Positions 35,075 through 45,720 of a stretch of DNA of 64,000 nucleotides are shown one piece after another. This DNA is from Nigrospora sphaerica (lineage: Eukaryota > Ascomycota > Sordariomycetes > Amphisphaeriales > Apiosporaceae): assembly GCA_018287875.1 (NCBI GenBank), contig JAGVVL010000015.1:2790001-2854000 (forward strand), in the 5' to 3' direction. Each line of letters opens with the position of its first letter. Position 1 is the first letter of the stretch. A program made the translations under genes and the position numbers. The notes beneath the pieces are model-generated. The model was not told where the DNA came from, made no database searches, and worked only from the letters and a program-made list of their open reading frames with translations.

Positions 35075-35759
35075 AACGAGCGCCACCCCTGGGGGCGGGG
35101 CACGAGACCTCGTTTATCTACCGACGGGGCGGCAGAAGCGGCCAGGAACAGAGCGAATACGAGACGACCGCCCATGTCGGGGTCACCACCGTCTGATATG
35201 CACCGTTTCTGGAGCAGATCGCGGGTGAGGGCGCCATACGTTTGGCGGTTCGAAACGAAAAAAGGGAAGTGGCTTGCCAGTAGTGTCTGTGTGGCCGTCG
35301 GCAGTCGACTGTTTCGAACCGGCTTTCGCACTTCATCCCTGTAGGAGATCTGAGGGTGCCGAGTCTGGCCTGCCGCACGCCTGTCGGCCGAATCCGTTGC
35401 AGGCGAGCGTGGTGGGCCTCGGCAAAGCGTCGATCACGGGGCACCACAAAAGAAAGAAAAGATGAGAGAGCGTGAGCGGCTCAGGCCTCCGCGACCGAGC
35501 CGGCCCCCCTCGCGCCCCCGACTCGCCATGCAGATAGATGCCTCTGGTGTCAAGCCCTGGACAGACGCGGACCGACTAGGCCATTGTTCAGCAAGCCCCA
35601 AGCCGCTCGTGGCGCCATCGGGCGACCATTGCAATGTATGTCATTTCTGGTCTGCCCGGTATGCCCGGTATGCCCGGTATGCCCGATAACACGCGTGATT
35701 CTCTCCCGCCACGAGAAAATACCCCGTGTTGCTCCTCTCCTTGACGTAGCTCGGTCACC
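35075..35759. other. Intergenic with a short tandem repeat
   Basis: Upstream of the membrane hydrolase. It contains four copies of a 9-bp unit (TGCCCGGTA) at 35652-35687. No gene is recognised. Confidence 0.55.
35652..35687. repeat. 9-bp tandem repeat TGCCCGGTA, about four copies
   Basis: Three perfect copies and one diverged copy in a row, non-coding. Confidence 0.85.
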
Positions 35760-36165
35760 CGTCTTGGAGATCGACCGGACCGGTATCTGCATTCGAAATC
35801 GGAGAGAGCACGCGCAGTTGGCGATAATCGGACGTCGGAACAATGCACCTTTCCGGGAATAGTCTCACACTGGCCGTATCTCCCTCGTCGAGTGCTGGTA
35901 AGCCGTTGCTGTTCAGCCCGTCTCGAGGATCGACCTGCACATCACATGGACGACCAAATCGCACTTCAGCCCAAGTTTATCATCATTCAGGTCATGAGAG
36001 ACGTCTGGAAACCGTTCCACTATGGCCTTTGCTTCGTCATGTGTGTGGGCTGCCGTCCGAAGGGCGTGAGGCCTTCCTCAAACTCCTTGGCGACGCCAGC
36101 ACTACGTCACTGAGGAATGAGACCCTCGTGTCCGAAGTAGCCTGGCCCCATTGCGGTAAAGCTCG
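35760..36165 (-). pseudogene. Decayed ankyrin-repeat sequence
   Basis: On the minus strand several pieces look like ankyrin repeats but sit in different frames, broken by stops. In order they are: GYFGHEGLIPQ then a stop, EEGLTPF, then in another frame AAHTHDEAKAIVERFPDV and DLNDDKLGL. A later piece has VDPRDGLNSNGLPALDEGDTASVRLFPERC followed by VPTSDYRQ. The spacing resembles the ankyrin pattern (D-x-x-G-x-T-P-L then A-A-x-x-G-H-x-x-V-V-x-x-L-L). No intact frame spans two repeats, and no upstream domain is found. I read this as a degraded fragment of a repeat gene. The call rests on motif similarity by eye and could be chance. Confidence 0.4.
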
Positions 36166-37482
36166 GCGCCGGAAGCGGTGTGGTTTTAACCCAAATAAAA
36201 AACGTCTTCTCGATCTTTCCTGGATATTCGAGCGCCCTCCCAGACCTGCCGCTCGGACTGGTTTAGCTTCGGATGGTAGCTCCTGCGTGACCGCCGCAGG
36301 AGAGCTGTATTTGCACAAGCAGGATACCCTCTGGGGTTTTCCACTAAGGGAAGACCTCTATTTGAGTGGTCCTACAGAGGAACGGTGTAGGCTGAAGTAA
36401 GCGTCATAGTCGAGTTGCCCAGCTCCGGCCTTGTCTTCAACCCAGCACCGAGACTATAGGCCGACGAAAAGACAGAGACGCAGCGGCTGCTTACCTTGAC
36501 TTACCAACCTGCTACTGTACCGGCCCAAATATGAAACTCAGCGCCTTTCTCTGCGACACCCTTTACTTATCCACACACGAAGAGGCCGCTGATTAAGCCT
36601 CTTTTGCAACACTGGGGCCGGGTTCGGCAAATCGTCCTATGTTATCGCGAGCCTGCCCCCTGAGTTCCATGATGGAACGTTGCACCCAGGCGCGCGAACT
36701 AGGCACCGAGATTTTTCCTGCTGAAGGCAAACGGTCTACCCGAAAAAAATTCGGACCCATGGGGAGCCTACAAAGGAGGCTGGGCTGTGCAAGTCGTACC
36801 ACGCAGGGTGCAGGGACTCAACACCGGGTAGACGAGCAATACGCCGGGCTCGTGACGCCCCAAAATCTTGATCCGTTTCACAAACATATACCCGTTCCAG
36901 AATTACCCATTGCGGATGTCCCATGCAGAGTCAAGCAAGTGTAATCAAGAAGGCAGTGAAACGGGGCCTTGGTGAGACAACTTCTCCAGAGCAAGACGAA
37001 GCGCAGTGGTGGCCTTGGGAAGACGGGCTTCCAGCTTGCCAGAGAATAGCCTTGTGCTGTACGGTAGAATGGAAGAGTACAGGGGCCCAATCGCGCTCAA
37101 GCACGCGGCGGCAGAGCAGGCCGAAAACGACGGCGGCAAGTGGTGTTAGTCAGCGCCCATCTCGCCAGAGGGGCGGAATACGAAGGGGTCATGCAGTTCT
37201 CATTGGCGAACGCTGCTCGCCCGCTTGCGAGGCGGAAGCAGTTCCTCTCCATGTACCACCAAGTAGCGCATGAATTAATGCTAGACACGCCACGGCATCT
37301 TAACGCCGAACACACGATGCTTCTCGCCAGTGTGGCCGAGAGGGTCCTCTCCAGGGTGCGTTAGCGACGGAGAGACCGGCCGTCTTCCCAGGGCCAAGGA
37401 CGACATCTCGTATCCGATCGCTGCTCCATTCCATCGTATGTCTCTTCCCCGGCCAGGGCGAGGAGGTGGCGGTGGGAGCGCG
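36166..37482. other. Intergenic, no gene recognised
   Basis: Both strands hold open stretches (for example 37140-37364 plus, 36945-37315 minus), but none has a domain or splice-consistent structure. The right end is the promoter of the small secreted protein gene. Confidence 0.5.
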
Positions 37483-37491
37483 TATAAAGAC
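37478..37491 (+). promoter_or_regulatory. TATA box of small secreted protein gene
   Basis: TATAAA at 37483-37488 within GCGCGTATAAAGAC, about 165 nt before the ATG at 37654. The same 14 bp precedes the other small secreted protein gene. Confidence 0.65.
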
Positions 37492-37653
37492 GAGCGACAA
37501 CTCCCTACGCCGGGAGGATAGACCACCAGTCTGAACAGGCCTTCATTGTGCACCCGCTGCCCGCATAACGACCTTCGTTTCCATTGGAACCCCAAGAACC
37601 GCCGTATCCTCTTCCCCCGCACCGGACCCAACCCCCCCAAAGCAGCCCTCACG

Positions 37654-38286
37654 ATGCAGTTCACCAGCAGCACGGCGGCGACGGCGCTCCTCGCGCTCCT
37701 GCCCCTGGCGTCGGCGGCGGCCATCGAGGCGCGCGCAGAGCCCGTAATCCGGTCGCCCTTCTTCACGCTGCGGGCGTCGACGTACGAGCGCGTCGAGTTC
37801 AACGGCGCGGCGCTGACGTCGTACCACACGGGGGCGGGCCGGGGCTGGGCGGTGCTGCGGCGCGGCGACGCCGAGCCGCCGCGGACGGCCTACCTCAACG
37901 GCACCGAGGCGCAGCTGCGCGCCAACGCCGGCACGCTCGTCTTCCCCTTCGACGCCGGCGAGGCCGCCCTCCGGCTCGAGGCCCCCGGCTCCGGCCGCCC
38001 GCTCGAGATCGCCGTCGGCCCCGGCAGCCTCGGCCTCTACGTCGACAGCCGCGGCGACGACCACGAGCTCAAGATCAACCACCGGCCCCAGCAGGCCTTC
38101 TACGGTAAGCACGGGAGCCGCCGGGGGCCGCGGCCCGCGGCGCCAGCAGAGAGAAGCCGTTGCTGACGTGGATGGACAGCCTGCCGTCTGCCCGAGGATA
38201 GCACCTATGCCCAGCTGTTCGTCGGCTTCGCGGCCGACGCCACCCCGGCCACGTGCTTCCCTCTCTCCCTCAAGGCCACCTTCTAA
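37654..38286 (+). CDS. Small secreted protein, function unknown
   Basis: Two exons, 37654-38104 and 38180-38286 (75-nt intron), 185 aa. A signal peptide (MQFTSSTAATALLALLPLAS, cleaved near ASAAA) precedes a possible Kex2-like site (EARAEP). The mature part is beta-rich: SPFFTLRASTYERVEFNGAA, SLGLYVDSRGDD, then AQLFVGFAADATPATCFPL. Only two cysteines occur, both in exon 2 (ACRLPED and ATCFPL), suggesting one disulfide. One NGT sequon is present (YLNGTEAQ). The pattern resembles uncharacterised beta-sandwich secreted proteins of ascomycetes; I do not recognise a named family. A TATA box lies about 165 nt upstream, unusual in this window and suggesting regulated expression. Confidence 0.82.
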
Positions 38287-39055
38287 GCGTTCCGCGGCTC
38301 GTGGGTGGCCTCGAGGTCGGCGTCTCTGCCGCGGGAACGACTATGCCACATCGACCGCGGCGGTGGTGGATCGCGATGGTGGAAGCGGGCGCTAGTAGGG
38401 GAATAAACCCTTCGACAGGGGATAGGGGTATGCGGTGATGGTCACAGTAATGCTAGGGGGAACGGTGACAAGGCAACATGATGAATATAGTTTGAGAATG
38501 CGCGACGGAGGACCAATACTTGCATCTCCGATGGCCAGAATCAATCTCTTCTCCTAGCCCGGCCACTGTCCACTGCCGCGTAGCTACACAATGCGCGAGA
38601 CTCCGCAAACACATCGCCATTAGATGCCGGGATCGGCCGCTTGGCAAACAAACCGCGATGTATGGACGATAAGCATGCAAAGGTGTTCCCGAGGATTGGC
38701 CCGGCTGGTACGCCATCACATCAGATCCCGGCGCCAGAAAAGGGACCGAGAGAGGAGCGCCCTGATGATCCCCTTTCCACCGCCAGCGGGTATTGAACAC
38801 GCAGAGCACAAATAGTCCTTCCGTAACGAAAATACGACCGCAGAAGGAAGCTTAATTTGGAAGGTTTATGTCCACCGCAGTCCAAAGAATCAATGCTGGC
38901 TATGCTGCCGAGTATGAGAACCAAGGAATGATTTTGCGCCCCAAAGCTTGAACGCCAATATATGCAATACGCAGCAGACCCAAGACCAGATGCCTACATG
39001 TTTCCTTCTCGTTTTGACTTGTTCTGTTTGTTACGTCGCTTTACGCCCCTTCTCG
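38287..39055. other. Intergenic between converging genes
   Basis: 3' flanks of the small secreted protein and Ytp1-like genes. Nothing recognisable. Confidence 0.6.
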
Positions 39056-40788
39056 TCACTGCGCGACTCGCTCGTTATTCTTGCCGACCGTGCTGGGACT
39101 ATCGAGCCCCAGCTCCTCATCCCGGGTCAGCCTCCGCGCCTCGGCATCCTCATCATCGCTCATGAGGCCCTCGAGTTCGAATTCCTGGGCGTCGCGCACC
39201 GGTACTTGGCCGTTCAACCTCGGGCCCAAGCGACCCTCGGCCACATCCTTGGTCGCGTCGGCCGGAGGTGCGTTGCGGTCGTACACGTGGAGAAGCATCA
39301 TGGTGAAGAGGAAGAGCAGGAAGGCCAGCGAGTACAAGATCAGCACGTAGGCGACGTGGTCGATGCCAGAGCCAGCAATGAGATCCATCTGTTCCTCCGT
39401 AGCACCCATGAAGAGAAATCCAGAGGCATACAGGAGCTGTCGCGCCGTTAGCGGAGGCGCGCCCTCGGGCGGCACAGGGGGGGGAAAAGACTTACGAAAA
39501 CGGGAATGTACTGGAAGCTGTTGGCCTCGCGGCCGTTCTCGGCCAGGCCGTCGCGGTCGCGCAGGACGAACGAGATCTCGATGATGCGGGTGACGCCGAC
39601 CGACATCAGGGTGTACCCGAACATTTTGTGCGTCATGGCGCTGATCATGAGCTCCTGCGGATGCGCGCTCATGGCCCAGCCAGTAAGCAGAATCACGAAG
39701 CCGGGGATGAAGTTGCGCTGCGGGCGGCCGTCGCGGTCGCGGCTGAGCCACAGGCCCGCCAGACCGGCGCACCACCAGACGACGCCCATGGTTGTGTGCT
39801 GCCAGTCGTTCTTGACCCAGGCCGTGCCCCATCGGTGCTCGGTGAAGGTGTTGACGCAGCCCCAGGCGGCGATGACGGCGCTGTCGAAGAACTCCTGGGA
39901 GCGCCCGGTGCGCCGGAGCCACAGCTGGCCGACGAGGAGCAAGATGGTCAGCAGGACACCGTAAGCAATGAAGGCGCTGCCCATAATGAAGTGGGCGGCG
40001 CATTGGCCGACATGCTCGCCCTGGCAGAAGCCGAGGGCGGTTATGCCGCCGAACAGCATCTGGGTCCAGGCCAGGACGGGGATGGCTTTGCCCACGACGC
40101 CATGGGCCAGCTTCACCCAGCGCCGGATCTTGCCGTTTATGCCTTTCTCGAGGTGCAGCTTCAGGTAGACGCCCATGACGAACTGGGCGATCAGCAGGAT
40201 CATGAGCGGCGAGGCGAACTTGGAGTGGACGTTGGAGTGGACGAATTCACGGCCGCCGTGCATGTGGCCGAGGAAGTAGCCCAAAAGCGAGAGGATGCCG
40301 CCGAGGGACTGCAGTGGTACGTGCCATCGGTTCTTGACGATCTGCGATGAGCGGAGGCGTGATTAGCAGGCGATCGGCGATTCGCGGGCCGTCGCGCGGC
40401 CGCCGTGATGTTCCACGGACGGGCTATGGGATACGTACCCCGAGGACCATGCCGGTCGGGAAGATCACGCCCCAGGCGAATGTCTGGATGAGGATATGTA
40501 TCCATAGTGTGGTGTCCTGCATTATCATCCGAAGGTGTCAGTCCGGGGCCGGTCGGTCGGTGTCTTTGCGTCTTGGCGCTGCTCTTTCTCGCTACGGCCG
40601 TCGGCGGCTTAAGGGGAAGAGGGAGGGAAAGGACGACGTACGATGGGCTCGGCAGATATGGTATGGCCCTCCTCGATTTTGGACGAATCGTGATCGTGGG
40701 CCGAGGCGAGCTTGGCCGAGGCGAGGAGCAGCAGTAATGTGGAGGGGACGGAGCCCGAGGGCGCTGAGCGGACCGACGAAAGCAACAT
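39056..40788 (-). CDS. Ytp1-like multi-spanning membrane protein
   Basis: Four exons: 40788-40642, 40516-40439, 40341-39496 and 39436-39056, giving 483 aa. The introns (125, 97 and 59 nt) all keep phase 0. The N-terminus is a signal peptide or first anchor (STLLLLLASAKLASA) followed by a short His/Asp segment. Membrane segments then follow in Ytp1 order: TLWIHILIQTFAWGVIFPTG, SLGGILSLLGYFLGHMHGG, SPLMILLIAQFVMGVYLKLH, WTQMLFGGITALGFCQGEH and onward to SLAFLLFLFTMMLLHVYDRN. Several His in or near helices (GHMHGG, VKLAHGVVGK) recall cytochrome b561-like haem ligands. The acidic tail (MSDDEDAEARRLTRDEELGL) is cytosolic. Yeast Ytp1 is an integral membrane protein without a settled function, so none is assigned. 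Confidence 0.87.
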
Positions 40789-42464
40789 CGTACGATCCGG
40801 TGCTGAATAACGGTGGTCCAAAGTGAAGCAAGAATTAGGGCGGATTCGCGATTGGCAGGTCGCGTGGTCTTGGGTTTCCAGGGAGACAGCACGTCGGGCC
40901 TCTCGGTGTCGCAGTCTGGCGGGGCACCCTGGCAACGTGTAATAGGCAGTGCCTATGCCTCTAATGGGCCGGGCGCGACAGGCCCCCAGGGCGGCGGGAC
41001 GGAGAATGTTGGGACGGAAAGCGCGGTGGCTGCAGCTTTTTGGCAGGGCGTTTCTTCGCCAGCGGCGTCTGTGGCTGACGATAGGACGGATTCACGGGCG
41101 AGCGACCCGGTTGGGGCGTCGTCGGCGGCGTCAATGACGGGTCGTGAAAAGGGAAGGGAGATGCGACGACGAGGTCTCTGGAAGAAGAGGAGAAGAGACC
41201 AGCGAAGGAGAAAGAGAGGCCCGTTACCCGGAGCTGACGGACAGCCGAACCCCTCCGGGTCAGCACTTCATTGGTACTAATACGCACTCGGGCTTTGGAT
41301 TTAGTCGTAAGCCAGACCTCGACTGTCACCATTCCTGATTCGAGATAAGCGTTTGTCTTACTCTTTCGGGTGCAGTGTCGAGCTGAAGCGAATCCCTTCT
41401 CACCATTTGGATCCAATGCGACCGAAGTCATCACTTGGCAAAACGGCGTCAATCCTGGAGGGCGCAGCCGTTCCTTCCGCCTGCTGGGGCTGGGCCGGGG
41501 CTGGACCCACACACAGCGCCCCCAAAGCCCGTGGATGCGAAAAGGCTGTTTATGATTGGCCGAGACGCATTCCGTCCCGTAGCACAGAAACGGATGTCCA
41601 TTTCCCACCCATCGACTTCCACTTCTACCATCGATGCATCGTTATCCTGGGTCGACGCCAGCCAACTTCAACAATGTACAGATATTTCTTCTTTGAGCAG
41701 CCCTTGTGCTGTGTATGTATGGGCGGGTCGACGTGGGTCTCGAGTCGCTAGCGCGCGAGCCGATCGACTCCGCCGATTATCGACGCGCCGCCTGCCGCCT
41801 GCACTACAGCCATACTGCAAGACAAGACGGGCTGTGCATCCACTCGCCGGCACTCAAGATGTTAGAAGGGCACTAGACAGTAGGTGCTGCTTACTCAGGA
41901 CAATGGATGTGGCCGAGGGCTCCGGCGCTGAGCCGTCCGTGGATGACGCTCGGAAACCTGGTCCTGCGCCCACCAAGGGCGTCGACGTTTGCCCAATTTC
42001 TCTCAATTATTGGCGATCCGCGCCAAGTCGTGCTGGAAGCGCTCGTCTCTTTAACTGCCCGGTTACATTTATCAGATAGGTGGGAAACAACTGCCGGCGT
42101 AGCAGGTCCAGCGTTGGCCCATTCAGCGGACCCGGCGGCGCGGTCTGCTTGTCATAGAACCCCGTTTCTGTGGGTACAGCATCTCGGCACTAGTAACCGA
42201 AACACATCACGCACCTGCAGAACTGTCTGCTTGCCCGCCCCTTTCGCGACTGCTAAAAACACCAACCACTCCTGCATAGAGTTAGGTATTTGGCTCATCT
42301 CCAGTCTCAACCCCCAAATCCCGGGCCCTCTGACTGTTCGTCACAATAGTCATTGCCGCGCATATAGCCGCGATGCGGTGGCTGCAAACAAATACGCACA
42401 TAAGGGATATGGAGTCGACAGCCCATCTGTCGGCCTACCTCCCTACACATGCCCAGCCAACTTC
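40789..42464. other. Intergenic, no gene recognised
   Basis: The left part is the Ytp1-like promoter region; the right part is the 3' flank of the SET gene. The long plus-strand frame near 41.4-42.1 kb is compositionally random. Confidence 0.55.
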
Positions 42465-44667
42465 CTAGGTCCTCCGATACTTGCAACAGCTCTCCCCGCA
42501 GAGACACTTTTTATCCAGGCCCTTCCAATACTTCTCCGAGTAGTCCACCGTGATCTCGGATCCCGCCTCGATGCCCTTGCTGACCAGGATGACCCGCTGC
42601 GTGTTCATCCAGGTGAAGCGCTGGTACTGCGCGTTGGCCTTGCAGCTGTGGTTGACGAACCGGGTAAAGTTTCCCTGCCGTCCCTGCCAGATCTGATACT
42701 TCTCCAGCGCCGTCGAGCTCTCCATCACATCGACGTCCTGGAACCCCTTGGTCACGAGTCCTACGAACTCACCCACCGGGGCGCCGCGCTCAAAGGCGCA
42801 CAGGGCGATGAGCCCGTTGTTCCGCCCGTCGGGCGTATGGAAGACCATGACGGGGCTGGGGTTCGTCTTGGCGCAGCCGAACAGGGACGGGAAGCAGTAG
42901 CAGTTGTTCTGGGCGGCATCGTCCGACTGCTCTTTGCCGCACATCTCGCAGACGGGCAGCGCCGTGCCCCTCATGACGGCCACGGGCGGGGGCGTCCAGC
43001 GGGGATCGTCACAGCCCCAGGCGGCCTGGTCGATGATGGACTCGTCCAGCTGCCTGTAGCTGAAGTTGGGGTCCCATTGGAAGTAGGTCGTCGCCAACGG
43101 CAGCGGATCCGACCCGTCGAAACACACGACCCAGTCATGCGGGTGACCGTCGTACAGCCGCTGCCTCGACTCCCCTACTACCGAGAGCAGCTGTCGCCAG
43201 TTGGGGTGCAGCGTGTCGGCGGCCACTTCAAGCGCTGGCCGAATGCCCCGTAGCCGCTGCATGCTGTCGTGGTCGAAGCCGATGCGGTACTTGCAGAAGC
43301 GATAGATGCCCATGCCCGAGAAGATCAAGGCTGCCCAGCCGCCCGCGTCCTTGATCTCCTTGTAGCCCCGCCACACGTACATCTTGTTTCGCAGCTCCTT
43401 TTCGGACCAGCCAAAATCGGCACAGGCCTCGAGAAGAGCTGCCTTGTTGTGCTTGGTGCGGGATGTCGATGGGTTGGCCGCCGCGCGCCCATCGACATAC
43501 TCCTCGAAGAGCTCTACCCAGCGCGCCTGCACGATGACCTCGAGAGACCGGCAAGCCCGGCTTGCCTGCGTAACCTGCCGGCAGAAGGCGTTGCTCCGGC
43601 TGAAGGAGCCGCCCCCACTGACCATGGACTTATCGAGCACTCCGGCGTCAAACGGCGCGGGGGTCAAGGCCAATTTACTGCTGCTGCTGCCGCCGCCGCC
43701 GCCGCCTCCGTTGTCAAGCTGGTTCATCGGCTGCAGCCGTAAAGGCTCCAGGAGGCTCCGCGGGTCGGAATTGGTGTCGCCATGGACTTGCTCCCAGATT
43801 CCCGTTATCAACTTGTCCAGCGTCGAAGGCTTAAGAAAGTGGCCCACGGGTTTCAGCTTGCGCCGCTTGGGGAACCTGTCGCCGCTCTGGATCTGCCTCT
43901 GGCCGTCGGGCTCCGTCTGCACCGTCGTGGCATCTGACCGCGCTGGCCGCAGTCCGCCCCTAATCACTCGGGGTCAGAAATGTGCCTCGAGAAAGGCCAA
44001 GCGTGTACCACCGTCTTCTTCGGTGACGGCCTCATGGCGCGGGGGCCCTGGGCATGTCCAACGCCTGGCAAGGGAAGCTGGTGCTCCGAGAGGACTTACA
44101 AGCCTTGGCGGTGGGTACTGTGAGCCGGCGAGACGGGCTCATGCGTCGTCTCGTCCAACTCGTCGTCATCGCTGCTGGCGGCAGGCGAGGTGGGCGAGAT
44201 GACAGAGTTGGACACGGCATTGGTTTGGCCACCCGACGAGTCGGTGTGCGCGATATTGCATGCGGCTGGTAAGATGACACCCGGCTTCTGCCGGCTCAGA
44301 GTCGGCGCGTCGGGGCCGGTTGGTACGTCGGGCGCCGCGGGGGTTGAAATGCGGGATGTCTCTCGGGCGACCTCGGACAGATCGACGATGCGCTACAGAG
44401 AGAGAGGAGAGGTAGGTTTAGGTAAGCCTCTCGCACGGCGGCGCTCCCGGGGGTCCATACCGAGACGAGAAGGCCAGGCGTCGACTGGCGCGTAGGCTCG
44501 GCAGGGCGTTCCTCTAGGCAGGCCTCAATACGCAGCACGGGATGCCTGAGAGTGTCCAGTACCGTCCAGTCGATGGATGCGTCGGAGAGCTTATCCACTA
44601 AGGCGCGGCGGATGTGCTCCTGCAGAAGCTCGCGCGGGCTTTGCCGGTGGTTTAGGCGAGATGCCAT
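42465..44667 (-). CDS. SET-domain protein, probable lysine methyltransferase
   Basis: Three exons: 44667-44461, 44392-44100 and 43959-42465 (introns 68 and 140 nt), 664 aa. The N-terminal third is low complexity with an acidic patch (SSDDDELDETTHEP). A conserved middle block (ALLEACADFGWSEKELRN, GWAALIFSGMGIYRFCKY) looks family-specific. Next comes a Cys cluster (CEMCGKEQ, NNCYCFPSLFGC), then the SET domain. Its core is intact: FTRFVNHSCKANAQ and SEITVDYSEKYW hold the SAM/active-site Asn, His and Tyr. A post-SET zinc motif (CLCGESCCKYR) ends the protein. It should methylate a lysine on histone or another protein. The exact class (which H3/H4 lysine) is not decidable here; it lacks chromo, AWS and tudor domains. 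A poly-Gly stretch is coded near 43690. Confidence 0.85.
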
Positions 44668-44984
44668 GGCGGCCCGTTTGAATTGGCCGGGTCAGGGGGG
44701 GAGTGACACAATGAGTGTACTATAGCGTCGGCCGCGCGGCCATCGACTGTGCCACGATGCCGATGCAAGTTGAGCAAGCAAACGGGACAAAAAGCAAGCA
44801 CAGCGCCTCCCTGCGATTTCTGTGCAAGCTGGGGAGGCGGGGAGGCGGGGAGGCGGCAGCTCAGGGGAGAGCAGGGAAACGGCTGAGAGACGCTGCCCTA
44901 GCGGGTGATGCAACCAGGCCCGAACCCCACACGCATAGATCGAGAGAAAAGCGCTGCTTTCTGGGTCTGCCTGGGCAGAAAACA

Positions 44985-44998
44985 CCCCCCCCCCCCCC
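44985..44998. repeat. Poly-C run (14 nt)
   Basis: Homopolymer in the divergent promoter region. Confidence 0.9.
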
Positions 44999-45614
44999 AG
45001 TCTTTCCTCGGCATTGGCCACGCTAATCATGGTTTGGGCAGGGCGTTGGCTGATCTCTCTCTCATGCAGTCCAGATCGGGTCTTGCAGCATACTGTGAGT
45101 CGTCTCCACCTTAAACTTCCCAACTACTCGTCCAGTCGCAATGAGGGCATCCCTGGCTAAGAGTGCCATCGCAAAGCCGACATCACGGCCACAGACCGGT
45201 AGTTGTTGAAACATTTTTTGCCCTATACCGAACTATGTCCTGTCAAGATGTGGCCAGCAAACAGGAGCGCGTTCAAGTATAAGGGGCGTCCCGCCAGAAA
45301 CCAAGAGATATCGTTTGCGTCAAGTAATGGACCCTGCTCCAACGGGTATGTCCACCACGCCACCCAAAGTAAAAGGCCTCGATCTGTGGCCGAGACTAGC
45401 GAAGTCTCGGTGTCAAGACTTTGCCGGGCCTCCTTGGCAATATCCAGGCACTCCCAAATTGGGAAGCGCCGGCATCTCTTGTTGGCCCGCTCTTGCTTCT
45501 CCTCAGCCCACGTGACAGCGACGGCGGTATACGATTGAGGATTCCCGGATTCCAAGGACGGTAATCCCTTTTTAGGATGCCAAGTTATAGGGATATCCCT
45601 CAGCCTTCGGATGG

Positions 45615-45620
45615 TATAAG
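45615..45620 (+). promoter_or_regulatory. Possible TATA element of Bor1-like gene
   Basis: TATAAG about 100 nt before the ATG at 45721. Spacing fits a core promoter; the match is not a perfect TATAAA. Confidence 0.4.
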
Positions 45621-45720
45621 TATCGAGCCGATGCTAAGATTATCTAGTTCCAGAGTCAATAAACCCTTTCCTAACACCCTCTTACACCGCACCATTCACT
45701 TGTCCTGTACACTGTCTGCC

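Larger units (their letters stand above)
44668..45720. other. Divergent promoter region between SET and Bor1-like genes
   Basis: Shared upstream region of two divergent genes. It contains GCGGGGAGG repeats (about 44834-44860), a C14 run (44985-44998), a GGGATATCCC palindrome near 45588 and a TATAAG element at 45615-45620. The minus-strand frame at 45223-45555 is open but unsupported. Confidence 0.55.

Noticed and set aside
36923..37364. Plus and minus frames before the small secreted protein gene
   Set aside because: Some segments look protein-like, but I could not link them to a family or to each other by splicing.
41435..42079. Plus-strand frame downstream of the Ytp1-like promoter
   Set aside because: Low-quality composition and no splice-consistent extension; treated as chance.
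45223..45555. 110-codon minus-strand frame upstream of the Bor1-like gene
   Set aside because: Looks somewhat protein-like but has no recognisable motif and lies in a divergent promoter; an equally long frame overlaps it on the other strand.
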